A DNA stretch of 64,000 nucleotides from Flavobacterium hydatis (GTDB lineage: Bacteria > Bacteroidota > Bacteroidia > Flavobacteriales > Flavobacteriaceae): positions 124,001-188,000 of the forward strand of contig NZ_JPRM01000003.1 in assembly GCF_000737695.1 (NCBI RefSeq), in the 5' to 3' direction. The notes under the pieces were generated by a model. That model was not told the DNA's origin, did not search any database, and saw nothing but the letters and a program-made list of their open reading frames with translations. Each line of letters starts with the position of its first letter. Positions within the stretch are counted from its first letter, which is position 1. Both the position numbers and the translations under genes were made by a program. Shown one piece after another: positions 24,555 through 34,230 of this stretch.

Positions 24555-26951
24555 ATGAAAAAAAACATTCCCTCCATTTTATCAATACTAGTCATTATAG
24601 CTGTACTAGCATTTATTTATGTCACTCTTAAACCACAATGGGTTTCTAAGGGTGAAGAAGCTCTTGCCGAATTTTCGACCGACAGGGCTTTGGCTCATGT
24701 AAAAGAGATTGCGCAAAAACCTCATTATGTAGGTTCGGCAAATCATGAGATTGTTGCTCAATATCTTGAGTCGGAACTTAAGGAATTAGGTCTGGAAACT
24801 TCTGTTCAGGAAGGTTTTACAATGAGCGACTGGGGAAATCTGGTAAAATCTAAAAATATTATGGCTCGCATAAAAGGGTCTAATAATAGCAAAGCATTAT
24901 TATTACTGTCTCATTATGACAGTGCTCCGCATTCTTCCTCTCATGGTGCAAGCGACGATGCATCGGGTGTTGCGACGATTCTAGAAGGTGTTCGTGCCTT
25001 TTTGTATAGCAAAGAAAAACATAAAAATGACATCATTATTCTTTTTACTGATGCCGAAGAATTAGGTTTAAATGGTGCTGCTCTTTTTGTAACACAACAT
25101 AAGTGGGCTAAAGATGTAGGTTTGGTTATAAATTTTGAAGCTCGTGGGACTTCGGGACCAAGTTATATGCTGATGGAAACTAATAGCGGAAATGCTGAAA
25201 TGGTTAAAGAATTTGCCGAAGCAAAAACGACTTATCCTGTTTCGAACTCTCTTATGTACAGTATTTACAAAATGTTACCTAATGATACAGACCTAACTGT
25301 TTTTAGAGAACAAGGTAACATACAAGGTTTTAATTTTGCTTTTATAGATGATCATTTTAATTATCATACACAACAGGATGACCTTGCTCATTTAAACAAA
25401 ACAAGCTTAACACACCAAGGTAGTTACTTAATGCCTTTGCTTAAATATTTCTCTAACACTGATTTAAATGATGCACCGACTAAAGAGGATTTTGTTTATT
25501 TTACCATTCCGTTTACATTTATAAATTATCCTTTTTCTTGGGTTTTACCAATGACTCTTGTAGCATTAGGTCTTTTTGTATTTTTGATTTTTATAGGAAA
25601 AGCTAAAAGAATTATCACTTTCAGCAATATGTTTAGAGGTTTTATCCCTTTGCTTGGTGCAATAATTGTTGCTGGTCTTGTTACTTTCTTGGGTTGGAAG
25701 ATCATATTGCAAATTTACCCTCAGTACAATGACTTACTAAATGGCTTTACTTATAACGGCCATGCTTATATTGCTGCTTTTGTTTTACTTACAATTGCTA
25801 TTTGTTTCTCTTTTTACAATAGTTTTTCTGACTGTAAAGTTGCAATAGATCATTATGTAGCTCCTTTATTTTTGTGGATTATCATTAATGGTATAATTGC
25901 AAATAGCTTAAAAGGTGCAGGTTTTTTAATCATTCCTGTTTATTTTGGGTTAATCTTATTAGCAGCTTATATAATCACTCAAAGAATAAACTTATTTATA
26001 AGTCTTTTGTTCAGCATTCCTGCTTTATTGATTATTGCGCCTTTTATCCAAATGTTTCCAATAGGTTTAGGATTAAAAGTACTTTTTGGAAGTGCAATTC
26101 TTACTGCGCTAACTTTTGGATTATTACTTCCTGTTTTTGGCACATTTACTAGAAAAGGAATTTGGGCTTTATTCTTCTTTATTGCTTCTATTGGTTGTTT
26201 TGCCTGGGGTGGTTATACTGCTGGATATGAAAACGGCAAGGCAAAATCGAATAGTTTATTGTATATATACAGCGCAGATACTGACAAAGCCAAATGGGCA
26301 ACTTACGATGTTAACCTAGACGAATGGACTCAAAAATATCTAGGGCAAGACCCAAAAGATGCTATAGCGTTAAACAATCTTCCGCTTTTTAGCAAATACA
26401 GCTCTGGGTTTACTTACAGTACTGATGCTCCAAAAATAGCATTGGCAAGACCAACTATTGCTTTTTTACAAGATAGTGTGAGAGGTAATACGAGATTCTT
26501 AAAAATAAAGATTACGCCTAACAGAAACGTAAATCGTTATGATATTTTTGGAGATCCTAAAATGACTTTCAATAATTTTAAAGCTAATGGTACGGCTCCG
26601 CTTGGACAAAAAGGAAGCCAACTGGAACGAAAAGGCGCTAAAGTATTAAGTTATTATGTTGTAAATAATGAACCACTTATAATGCAGTTTAGCATTGATG
26701 CCAAAACGGTTTTTGACATGACTTTAATCGAGAGTTCTTTTGATTTATTGACAAATCCATTACTGAAGGTGGAGAAAAGAGCTTCTTGGATGATGCCAAC
26801 ACCTTTTGTACTAAACGATGCTGTTGTAATTAAAGAAAAAATAAAACCTTCGGCTGTAGTTTTAGATACTCCCGTAGAGACTACCACAGCCAAAGACAGT
26901 TTAAAAATTGCAAAAGATAGCTTAAGACCGAGCACAATAGTTGTTCCTTAA
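24555..26951 (+). CDS. M28-family membrane peptidase
   Basis: 798 residues. One N-terminal membrane anchor (IPSILSILVIIAVLAFIYVTL), then a zinc aminopeptidase domain with the M28 ligands LLSHYDSAPHSSSHGASDDASG (His, Asp), FTDAEELGL (catalytic Glu pair), INFEARG and FIDDHFNYHTQQDD (final His). Residues about 310-575 hold some eight membrane helices, and the C-terminal 220 residues form an exported beta-rich domain. This layout matches the ER-type M28 membrane peptidases and their bacterial relatives. The active site should lie on the periplasmic side. It is co-transcribed with the zinc-ribbon gene and ends at a hairpin shared with the convergent transporter. Confidence 0.88.
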   Translation: MKKNIPSILSILVIIAVLAFIYVTLKPQWVSKGEEALAEFSTDRALAHVKEIAQKPHYVGSANHEIVAQYLESELKELGLETSVQEGFTMSDWGNLVKSKNIMARIKGSNNSKALLLLSHYDSAPHSSSHGASDDASGVATILEGVRAFLYSKEKHKNDIIILFTDAEELGLNGAALFVTQHKWAKDVGLVINFEARGTSGPSYMLMETNSGNAEMVKEFAEAKTTYPVSNSLMYSIYKMLPNDTDLTVFREQGNIQGFNFAFIDDHFNYHTQQDDLAHLNKTSLTHQGSYLMPLLKYFSNTDLNDAPTKEDFVYFTIPFTFINYPFSWVLPMTLVALGLFVFLIFIGKAKRIITFSNMFRGFIPLLGAIIVAGLVTFLGWKIILQIYPQYNDLLNGFTYNGHAYIAAFVLLTIAICFSFYNSFSDCKVAIDHYVAPLFLWIIINGIIANSLKGAGFLIIPVYFGLILLAAYIITQRINLFISLLFSIPALLIIAPFIQMFPIGLGLKVLFGSAILTALTFGLLLPVFGTFTRKGIWALFFFIASIGCFAWGGYTAGYENGKAKSNSLLYIYSADTDKAKWATYDVNLDEWTQKYLGQDPKDAIALNNLPLFSKYSSGFTYSTDAPKIALARPTIAFLQDSVRGNTRFLKIKITPNRNVNRYDIFGDPKMTFNNFKANGTAPLGQKGSQLERKGAKVLSYYVVNNEPLIMQFSIDAKTVFDMTLIESSFDLLTNPLLKVEKRASWMMPTPFVLNDAVVIKEKIKPSAVVLDTPVETTTAKDSLKIAKDSLRPSTIVVP

Positions 26952-26971
26952 GATACGGTTTACACAAAAAA

Positions 26972-27010
26972 ACAAATCCCAAATTATCAAACTGATAGTT
27001 TGGGATTTTT
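26972..27010. terminator. Hairpin terminator overlapping the end of the convergent EamA gene
   Basis: AAATCCCAAATTATCA (26974-26989) pairs with TGATAGTTTGGGATTT (26993-27008) with one G-T pair, followed by T-rich sequence. It terminates the M28 gene, and its left arm contains the stop codon of the minus-strand EamA gene, so the last residues of that protein are encoded by the hairpin. Confidence 0.7.
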
Positions 27011-27943
27011 GTTTACTACAAGTAAGCATTCTTCATTTATTGTTATTGGTTTTTCCTTCTTTTTATAGTTGATGATAAAAACTCCTAGAATAATCAGCAC
27101 AGTAGCAATTATAAAATCAATAGTGATTACTTCGTCTAGCAACAACCAGCCTAAAAACACTGCTATTATAGTATTGATGTACGACAAAATAGAAATTTGA
27201 ACCGCCGTAACTCGCTTTATCGCATAATGGTAAGAGAAGAATGCGAGTACTGAACCAAAAACTGATAGATATAAAGCTGCCGAAATGCTTCTTAAACTCC
27301 ATGAACTTATATCTGGATTGGGCGAGAAAATAAAAGCCAAAACAAGTTGAACCAAAGTTGCTATTGCAAATTGGTAAAACAAATTGAGTGCGATTGTATT
27401 CGATTTATGCGCATGAGCTTTGGTATAAATTGTTCCTGAAGCCCAACCAAAAATTGCCATGCTTATAAATATAAGCCCGTGTTGGTAATTAGAATCTAAA
27501 AAATCTCCAAGTCCATCCTTGAATATAAAAACCACTCCCGAGAATCCGATTATTACACCTACAAACCCTTTTAAACTTGCTTTTTGTAAACCAACAAAAA
27601 CGCTCCCAATAAAAATAAGTATGGGAGATAATGCGCTCATTACCGATGCAAGTCCGCTTGGTAAGGTTTGTTCGGCAATTGTTGTAAACCCATTTGCAAT
27701 AACAATCATTAATAAAGACGGAATTAGCTGATGTCTGAAATTTGTCCAACCAATCCATTTAAGTTCTTTTTTAAATAGTAAAATAATCATTACTATTAAT
27801 CCTGCCAATCCCTGCCTAATAGAGGTTACAAACCAAGGCGGAATCGTTTCGACTGCAACCCGAATTCCTAAAAAGGTTGTTCCCCATACTATTCCTACTG
27901 TTGCCAAACAGAGTAATAATTTATAATCTGGACTTTTTTCCAT
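26987..27943 (-). CDS. DMT-superfamily (EamA) transporter
   Basis: 318 residues, ten hydrophobic helices in two EamA repeats: CLATVGIVWGTTFLGIRVAV opens repeat one and GWASGTIYTKAH opens repeat two, with ILSYINTIIAVFLGWLLLDE near the end. DMT/EamA proteins export or import small metabolites, often amino acids; the substrate is unknown. The terminal KEKPITINEECLLVVNK stretch is a cytoplasmic tail. The stop codon lies within the terminator hairpin of the convergent M28 gene. A second, distant EamA gene is at 33.2 kb. Confidence 0.88.
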   Translation of the reverse strand: MEKSPDYKLLLCLATVGIVWGTTFLGIRVAVETIPPWFVTSIRQGLAGLIVMIILLFKKELKWIGWTNFRHQLIPSLLMIVIANGFTTIAEQTLPSGLASVMSALSPILIFIGSVFVGLQKASLKGFVGVIIGFSGVVFIFKDGLGDFLDSNYQHGLIFISMAIFGWASGTIYTKAHAHKSNTIALNLFYQFAIATLVQLVLAFIFSPNPDISSWSLRSISAALYLSVFGSVLAFFSYHYAIKRVTAVQISILSYINTIIAVFLGWLLLDEVITIDFIIATVLIILGVFIINYKKKEKPITINEECLLVVNKNPKLSV

Positions 27944-28047
27944 TATAATGAAATTATGTTTTTTTAATAAATGTGGCTTTAGCCAAATAACAAAGTATTA
28001 ATATTATTGGTTTCTAGAAGTTTCATAGATTTTAAATCAATTATTCA

Positions 28048-28443
28048 TTAACAAGCGCATTCAATTTTCAATCCAGCTTGTTTTCCATTTGTGCCTTCGG
28101 TAGCATAACCGTCAAATTTCCACCATTCGATTCCGCCCAATAATTCTTTTACCCTAAAACCCAGTCGTGTCATATTAAGAGCGCCTTTTGTCGATGCGTT
28201 ACAACCAATCCCATCGCAATAGGTTACATACAAAATTTCTTTATCAAGGTGTTTTGTACTTTCAATGGTCATTTCGCGATGCGGAATATTAATCGCTCCT
28301 GGTATATGCTCGGCTTCAAACCCAAAAGCTTTTCGGGCATCGAGTGCAATTACTTTTTCCCCATCGTTTAATGCATCAAATAAATCTGATGAATCCATTT
28401 CAAATGCAAGTTTGTTTTGGTAATACTTAATTTGGTCTTCCAT
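28048..28443 (-). CDS. Single-domain rhodanese-like protein
   Basis: 131 residues. Rhodanese motifs: VIALDARKAFGFEAEHIPGAINIPH (N-terminal strand and loop) and the active-site loop YCDGIGCNAST, where the first Cys is the expected persulfide carrier and a second Cys lies four residues on. The C-terminus KIECAC adds two more cysteines. Rhodaneses transfer sulfane sulfur. It is divergent from a MetR-like regulator gene 147 nt away, which may control it and would fit a sulfur or methionine link. Confidence 0.85.
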   Translation of the reverse strand: MEDQIKYYQNKLAFEMDSSDLFDALNDGEKVIALDARKAFGFEAEHIPGAINIPHREMTIESTKHLDKEILYVTYCDGIGCNASTKGALNMTRLGFRVKELLGGIEWWKFDGYATEGTNGKQAGLKIECAC

Positions 28444-28590
28444 TGTAGTATTGTTTTTAGTTATTTAACAATCCAAAATTAGAGCAACCACAACTGTAAT
28501 AAAAACGAAAAGAATTCATCTATTGCATTACTTTTTTTCATGCAAATGCAAGAGTAAATTTTTGTTCCTTTGTGTAAACAACGCTCAAAA

Positions 28591-29490
28591 ATGGAAATAA
28601 GACATTTACGATTAATAAAAGCAATTGTCGAAGAAGGAAGTATTACCAAGGCTATTGATAAACTACATCTCACTCAATCGGCATTAAGCCACCAACTAAA
28701 GGAGGCAGAGTCTCAATTGGGTACCAAAATTTTCCTGAGAGCAAATAAGAAATTAGTCTTAACCAAAGCTGGTGAAAAGTTATATGGGATTTCTAATGAA
28801 ATTCTAGACAAAATATCAGAAACGGAGCTAGAAATAAAACAAATGGTTTTTGGCGAATATGGCGAAATCCGTATTAGTACCGAATGTTTTTCCAGCTATC
28901 ATTGGCTGCCATCTGTCTTAAAGCAATTTCACTTTGTATATCCAAATATTGAACTCAAAGTTGTAACCGAAGCTACACATCATCCGTTACAAAAATTATT
29001 AGAGAATGTAATAGATATTGGTATTGTAAGCGATCTTATAAAAGATGATAGAATAAAATATCTGGAACTTTTTCAGGATGAATCTGTAATGGTTGTTTCC
29101 GAAAACCATCCTTGGGCAAATAAAAAATACGTTGTAGCCGAAGATTTTACCAATGAGCATCTGATTATTCATTCGCTACCTATGGAAACAGTTACAATTC
29201 ATCAAATGTTTTTGGCTCCAGCCAAAGTAACTCCAAGAAAAATAACGCCATTGCCACTTACCGAAGCTTCTATCGAAATGATTAAGGCCGATATGGGAGT
29301 TATGTCGATGGCAAAATGGGCAGTATTGCCATATTTGAAAAATAGTCCGTTAAAAGCGGTAAAAATTGGCAAAAACGGATTAAAAAGAAAACATTTCATC
29401 GCAATTAGACAAAGCAAAGAATATCCAGACTATTTTAATCATTTTATAGAATTTTTACAAACCGAAATTCACCATCAATGGAATTTATAA
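28591..29490 (+). CDS. LysR-type regulator, MetR-like
   Basis: 299 residues from the ATG at 28591; an in-frame TTG 21 nt upstream is less likely. The N-terminal winged HTH (IRHLRLIKAIVEEGSITKAI, then LHLTQSALSHQLKEAESQLG) and the C-terminal substrate-binding domain resemble MetR, including the ISTECFSSYHWLPSVLKQF segment and ATHHPLQKLL. MetR controls methionine biosynthesis with homocysteine as co-inducer. No met gene is in view, so the target is open. The divergent rhodanese gene is the obvious candidate. Confidence 0.85.
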   Translation: MEIRHLRLIKAIVEEGSITKAIDKLHLTQSALSHQLKEAESQLGTKIFLRANKKLVLTKAGEKLYGISNEILDKISETELEIKQMVFGEYGEIRISTECFSSYHWLPSVLKQFHFVYPNIELKVVTEATHHPLQKLLENVIDIGIVSDLIKDDRIKYLELFQDESVMVVSENHPWANKKYVVAEDFTNEHLIIHSLPMETVTIHQMFLAPAKVTPRKITPLPLTEASIEMIKADMGVMSMAKWAVLPYLKNSPLKAVKIGKNGLKRKHFIAIRQSKEYPDYFNHFIEFLQTEIHHQWNL

Positions 29491-29511
29491 TACGAGATTG
29501 CAACAAAAGTT

Positions 29512-29591
29512 AACCATATAAGTAATGTAAGTAAATATAAGCATGACTAATAAATGTAAAACTTAAATAAACTTACATTACTTAAATGGTT
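29512..29591. repeat. Palindromic repeat, AACCATATAAGT family
   Basis: The left arm AACCATATAAGTAATGTAAGT lies at 29512-29532 and the right arm at 29571-29591 pairs with it at 20 of 21 positions. Related elements occur at 49341-49405 and, degenerate, at about 21580-21662. The dispersed copies in gaps suggest a REP-like or mobile palindromic family rather than a gene-specific terminator. Confidence 0.65.
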
Positions 29592-29704
29592 GAAAAATCT
29601 CATTGAATTATAAAGAAGTTTTAATAATGGTAAACTTTGCGACTTTGCGAGACAATTTACAAATAGCATAAAAGAACAAACACAAACTGATTACAAGAAA
29701 CAAA

Positions 29705-30529
29705 ATGACAAAAATTAGTATTTTAGGATGTGGATGGTTAGGATTTCCTTTGGCGAAAGCCATGATTACAAAAGGCTTTTCGGTAAACGGATCTACAACC
29801 TCAACAGAAAAATTATCGATATTGGAAGAATCTGGGATTAGTCCGTTTTTAATAAATATTAATCCTAACGAAGAGAATCCGCCTTTCGGCAAAAGTACAT
29901 CAGGACAAATTGAAGCTTTTTTGAATGAAAGCAGTATTCTTATTATCGATATTCCGCCCAAGTTGCGTGGCGAAAACGCAGATAGCTTTGTAGATAAAAT
30001 CGCTTTTCTGATTCCACTTATCGAAAAATCAACTATTGAGAAAGTACTTTTTATAAGTTCGACATCTGTTTATGGTGAAAGTGATTTATTGATAACCGAA
30101 GAAACAAAACCTGATGCCGATACTGAAAGTGGAAAACAATTGATAATTGCCGAAACCCTTTTGCAAAGCAATTCCAATTTTAAAACTACTGTTCTGCGTT
30201 TTGGCGGTTTAATTGGTGAAGACCGAAACCCAATTAAATTTCTTGCCGGCAAAGGAAATGTTGAAAACCCCGATGCGCCTATCAACTTTATTCATCAGGA
30301 AGATTGTATTGGTATTATCCTAGAAATCATAGCATCCGACTCATGGAATGAAACTTTTAATGGCGTTGCTCCTTTTCATCCTATGCGTAAGGAATATTAC
30401 ACCCAAAAAGCAGCCGAAAAGAATCTAACTCCTCCTAAGTTTAATCACGACAAAGAAAGTTTTAAAAAGGTTATTTCGAGTACAAAAATAGAAACGGTAC
30501 TTGGGTATAACTTTGTTAAAAAGCCTTAA
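29705..30529 (+). CDS. NAD-dependent epimerase/dehydratase (SDR) family protein
   Basis: 274 residues. The Rossmann N-terminus ISILGCGWLGFPLAKAMITKG carries the nucleotide-binding glycines. Segments VLFISSTSVYGE and PINFIHQEDCIGIILEII match atypical/extended SDR proteins of the NAD-dependent epimerase group (YeeZ/ActC type), in which the usual Tyr-x-x-x-Lys is reduced. The substrate is unknown. Single gene, with repeats on both sides. Confidence 0.8.
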   Translation: MTKISILGCGWLGFPLAKAMITKGFSVNGSTTSTEKLSILEESGISPFLININPNEENPPFGKSTSGQIEAFLNESSILIIDIPPKLRGENADSFVDKIAFLIPLIEKSTIEKVLFISSTSVYGESDLLITEETKPDADTESGKQLIIAETLLQSNSNFKTTVLRFGGLIGEDRNPIKFLAGKGNVENPDAPINFIHQEDCIGIILEIIASDSWNETFNGVAPFHPMRKEYYTQKAAEKNLTPPKFNHDKESFKKVISSTKIETVLGYNFVKKP

Positions 30530-30895
30530 AGAGGTTCAAAGGTTTTTGAAAAAAGGTTCAAAGACGCAAAGGTTTTCTGTAGAGACGCACCGCAGTGCGT
30601 CTACGTAATATAGGTTTTCCATAATCTGAACGTATGCGAGGCGGAGCCCTACAAGTAACTAACATAACGTATTCCTCTAGATTGTGGAGCAACTAACGGA
30701 GATCCCTCAATTCTTCGGGATGACAGGATTGTCTACATAACCATAGCCCATGGTTTCAACCATGGGATACCAATTAAGATAATACGCTACAATAATACAT
30801 TGCGCTCCAACGGTTGAAACCGTAGGCTATGGTTGTAATGTGTTATCAATTACTCACGAACTAGTCTACAGATTGTTTTGCTGACAAAAGACAAT
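30530..30895. other. Non-coding gap filled with palindromic repeats
   Basis: 366 nt without a gene. It contains 'caaagacgcaaagg' words of the same type as 2.7 kb, a hairpin AGACGCAC/GTGCGTCT at 30583-30602, 'gaggcggagccctac' similar to a palindrome inside trhO (60.8 kb), and the AACCATAGCC inverted repeat at 30739-30834. Confidence 0.6.
30739..30834. repeat. Nested palindromic inverted repeat, AACCATAGCC family
   Basis: The left arm at 30739-30766 (AACCATAGCCCATGGTTTCA, then ACCATGGG) matches the reverse complement of the right arm (30807-30834) at 24 of 28 positions. Each arm is itself a short palindrome (CCCATGGTTT/AACCATGGG; CCAACGGTT/AACCGTAGG). A cloverleaf-like transcript could form. 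Confidence 0.65.
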
Positions 30896-30934
30896 AAAAA
30901 AAGGGGCTGCTTTAATAAAGCAGCCCCTTTTTTT
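30896..30934 (-). terminator. Terminator of the first M13 peptidase gene
   Basis: An 18-bp stem with core GGGGCTGCTTT / AAAGCAGCCCC, 3-nt loop, A-run on the left and T-run on the right. It lies 13 nt past the stop of the peptidase on the minus strand. Confidence 0.9.
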
Positions 30935-30946
30935 GTAAACTAGATA

Positions 30947-33007
30947 TTACCAGATTTTAACTCTTTTCTCTGGTTCTATGTACATTTTATCTCCTTTTTT
31001 AATAGAGAATGCTTCATAGAAAGAATCCATATTCTGGATAGGCACATATCCACGGTACATTCCTGGAGAGTGCGGATCTACTTTTACTTGATTTTTTAAA
31101 GCTTCATCACGTGATTTAGTTCTCCAAACTGTAGCCCAAGAAATAAAGAAACGTTGCTCTGGAGTTAATCCGTCGATTAAACCAGGATTACCATTTGCTT
31201 TTAAGTACAATTGTAAACCATCATAAGCAGCATTTACTCCACCTAAATCTCCAATGTTTTCACCTAAAGTAAATTTACCATCTACGTGAACTCCTGGAAG
31301 TGGCTCTAATGCACTATATTGATCTGCAAGAGCAGTTCCTAATTTTGTAAATTCTTTCAAATCATTTTCTGTCCACCAATCAACAAGGTTTCCATCTGCG
31401 TTATAACGTGCACCAGCATCATCAAAACCATGAGAAATTTCATGTCCTATTACAGCACCGATTCCACCATAATTTACAGCTTCGTCTGCTTGGTAGTTGT
31501 AAAAAGGAGGTTGTAAAATAGCTGCAGGGAATACAATTTCGTTATACGATGGGTTGTAATATGCATTTACCGTTTGTGGAGACATTCCCCATTCAGTCTT
31601 ATCAACTGGTTTTGTCAAATCAGAAAGTCCTTTATTAAAACTCCATCTTGAATAGTTTTTCATGTCTTCAAAATAGCTTCCTCCTTCTGCAAGGCTTTTA
31701 ACTTCTAAAGCTGAATAATCTATCCATTTATCAGGATAACCAATTTTTATAGTAATCTTGTTTAATTTTTCAATCGCTTTAACTTTAGTTTCAGCAGACA
31801 TCCAAGTTAAATTATTGATTCTGTTTTGGTAAGCCAAGATTACATTCTGAATCATTTTCTCTGCCTTCGCTTTAGCTTCAGCTGGGAATAATTTCTCTAC
31901 ATATAATTTACCTAAAGCCTCACCTATTGTTTGGTTTACAACCTGAAGTGCTCTTTCTTCACGCGGACGTTGTTTGATTGCTCCAGTTAACGTCTTTCCG
32001 TAGAAATCAAAGTTTGCACTTTCGATATCAGTAGATAATTGTGATGATGATGCACTCAATAAAGACCATTTCATATATTCTTTCCAAGCAGCAAGATTAT
32101 TTTCTTTGAAAACAGTTTCCAAAGCTTTCATATATCTTGGTTGCAATACAACAACAGTATCCACTTTAGCCATTCCAATTCCCGTAAGGTAATTTTTCCA
32201 GTTAATAGTTGGTGTCATTTTTTGCAAATCAGCAATCGAAGTCGGATTGTATTGTAATCTGCTATCTCTGCGCTCTACTCTATCTAATCTTGGTTTAGAC
32301 ATTTCGATTTCTAATGCTAATATTTTCGCTGCATTTTGTTTTGCTGCTGCAGGAGTTTCTCCTATAAATTGCAACATTCTAGCTACGTGAAGCACATATT
32401 TTTCACGTTTTTCTTTTGAATCTTTTTCTTCAGATGTGTAATAATCTTTATCTGGTAAACCTAATCTACCTAAACCAAGACTTACAGAGTTTTTATTACT
32501 GTTTTTTTCATCAGCACTTACATATACTCCAAAAAATCCAATTCCGCCAATAGGCTCCGTTTCAATTAAAAACTTCTCTAAATCAGCAACATTTTTTATT
32601 GCATCGATTTTTTTAAGATATGGTTTTAAAGGCGTAATTCCTTGTTTGTTTCTTCCTACTGTATCAAGGATTGCATTAAAAAGGTTTATTGCTTTTCCCT
32701 GATCTGTATTCGATTTATATTTTGGATCTTTTGATGCTTCTTTTAAAATAGCCAGCGAATTTGCATCTGTACTCTTCAGCAATTCATTAAAACTTCCCCA
32801 TGTAGTTCTGTCTTTAGGAATTTCGGTTTTATCTAACCAAGTTCCATTTACATAACGAAAGAAATCTTCACTTGGCTTAACTTTTTTATCCATTAAGGAT
32901 ACATCAATTCCAGAAGCTGAAGGTGCCTGACTTTGAGCCTGACACATTGCAAAACCCAACACTGCTGGTATTGCAAATAGCAAATTCTTACTATTGTTCT
33001 TTTTCAT
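30947..33007 (-). CDS. M13 (neprilysin/PepO-type) metallopeptidase, copy 1
   Basis: 686 residues with a signal peptide (LLFAIPAVLGFAMCQAQ). The zinc site VIGHEISHGFDDAGARY (HExxH) is followed by the third ligand region GENIGDLGGVNAAYDG and the conserved NAYYNPSYNEIVFPAAILQPPF strand. The C-terminus ending KRVKIW is conserved with copy 2. M13 enzymes cleave short oligopeptides and are secreted or periplasmic in bacteria. Copy 2 lies 1.35 kb away on the same strand, beyond a GTG-start transporter, and has the same length. Confidence 0.93.
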   Translation of the reverse strand: MKKNNSKNLLFAIPAVLGFAMCQAQSQAPSASGIDVSLMDKKVKPSEDFFRYVNGTWLDKTEIPKDRTTWGSFNELLKSTDANSLAILKEASKDPKYKSNTDQGKAINLFNAILDTVGRNKQGITPLKPYLKKIDAIKNVADLEKFLIETEPIGGIGFFGVYVSADEKNSNKNSVSLGLGRLGLPDKDYYTSEEKDSKEKREKYVLHVARMLQFIGETPAAAKQNAAKILALEIEMSKPRLDRVERRDSRLQYNPTSIADLQKMTPTINWKNYLTGIGMAKVDTVVVLQPRYMKALETVFKENNLAAWKEYMKWSLLSASSSQLSTDIESANFDFYGKTLTGAIKQRPREERALQVVNQTIGEALGKLYVEKLFPAEAKAKAEKMIQNVILAYQNRINNLTWMSAETKVKAIEKLNKITIKIGYPDKWIDYSALEVKSLAEGGSYFEDMKNYSRWSFNKGLSDLTKPVDKTEWGMSPQTVNAYYNPSYNEIVFPAAILQPPFYNYQADEAVNYGGIGAVIGHEISHGFDDAGARYNADGNLVDWWTENDLKEFTKLGTALADQYSALEPLPGVHVDGKFTLGENIGDLGGVNAAYDGLQLYLKANGNPGLIDGLTPEQRFFISWATVWRTKSRDEALKNQVKVDPHSPGMYRGYVPIQNMDSFYEAFSIKKGDKMYIEPEKRVKIW

Positions 33008-33034
33008 TTTTAAATACGGTTTTATAGTTACTCA

Positions 33035-33042
33035 CAAACTTA
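33035..33042 (-). promoter_or_regulatory. -7 box (TAAGTTTG) of M13 copy 1
   Basis: On the minus strand TAAGTTTG fits TAnnTTTG. The upstream text (AACGTTTTATTAAAAATAAT, then AACAA) is homologous to that of copy 2, so both copies share a duplicated promoter region. No perfect TTTG -33 box is seen. Confidence 0.5.
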
Positions 33043-33217
33043 TTGTTATTATTTTTAATAAAACGTTAATTTTTGTTAGATTTAAGTTTGTAAATCGATT
33101 GGTCTACCTTTTGAAAATTTGTTACATATTTAGATTAAAAAATGTAAGCAAAAAGTAAATTATATGATATTAATTCAAAATTATTTCTGAATATTTACAT
33201 CATAAAACGATCAGTAC

Positions 33218-34141
33218 GTGAGAGCTAAAATTCAGCAGGCATTTTCTAACAAAATAGAATCTATTGGTTTACCAATACTCGCTTTATGCTGGGTTAGTTT
33301 TTTTTGGGGAACAACATGGTTAGCATCCAAAGAAGGCGTAAAACATATGCCCGCGTTACAACTCGCAACTATCCGACAATTTATAGGCGGAATTTTATAC
33401 GTTGGTTATTTCATACTCAAGAAAGAACCTTGGCCAAAAGGAAAACAATGGCGAACTATCTTGGTTTTAAGCATCCTGAATTTTGTTTGCAGTAACGGTT
33501 TAAGTACTTGGGGCGTAAAATATATTAGTAGTGGTTTGGGTGCGATTATTGGCGCTATTTTCCCAATCTGGATTGTGGTTATTTGTTTCTTTAAAGGAGA
33601 ACGAATTGCCCGACTTGCCGTTGCGGGAATCTTAATATGTTTTCTAGGCGTTTGTATCATTTTTAGTGATCACTTAACCGATTTCCTAAATCCTCAATTT
33701 CAATTCGGAATCTTCTTATCTGTAGCTTCAACTATAACTTGGGCTTTCGGGATTTTACATACCATGAAAAAAGCAGCTAGCTTTAATCCTTATTTTAGTT
33801 TGGGATTGCAAATGCTTATTTCCAGTTTTATTCTTTTTGGTATAACCGAAACATCTGGAATTAATATTCCTTTTAATTTAATCCCTGCAGTTTCTTGGTG
33901 GTCAATTGCCTATTTGGTTATTATCGGGTCGGTTCTAACCTTTATTGCATTTATCTATACATTGCAACATTTACCAAAAGAAGTTAGTAGTATTTATGCT
34001 TACATTAATCCTATTGTTGCCATTTTGTTAGGTTTCATCCTTTTTGACGAAACACTTACTCTCGCCATTGTTATTGGAGTTTTGGTAACTTTAATTGGTT
34101 TGTATTTGGTAAATTCTTCTATTAGAAAGATAAAGAAATAG
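33218..34141 (+). CDS. EamA (DMT) transporter, GTG start
   Basis: 307 residues, ten hydrophobic helices in two EamA repeats (LALCWVSFFWGTTWLASKEG; ASTITWAFGILHTMKK). The frame begins with GTG at 33218 and no ATG lies near; the next Met (MPALQLATIR) falls inside the first repeat, so GTG is taken as the start. It is inserted between the two M13 peptidase genes in the opposite orientation. A link to peptide or amino-acid traffic is possible but only by position. Confidence 0.8.
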   Translation: MRAKIQQAFSNKIESIGLPILALCWVSFFWGTTWLASKEGVKHMPALQLATIRQFIGGILYVGYFILKKEPWPKGKQWRTILVLSILNFVCSNGLSTWGVKYISSGLGAIIGAIFPIWIVVICFFKGERIARLAVAGILICFLGVCIIFSDHLTDFLNPQFQFGIFLSVASTITWAFGILHTMKKAASFNPYFSLGLQMLISSFILFGITETSGINIPFNLIPAVSWWSIAYLVIIGSVLTFIAFIYTLQHLPKEVSSIYAYINPIVAILLGFILFDETLTLAIVIGVLVTLIGLYLVNSSIRKIKK

Positions 34142-34230
34142 ACTAATTAGACTTCTTAGATTATTAGACTGGCTTAGACTTTTAGAATTCTTAAATATTA
34201 GCATTTAAGAAAAATAGATTTTAAGCACAA

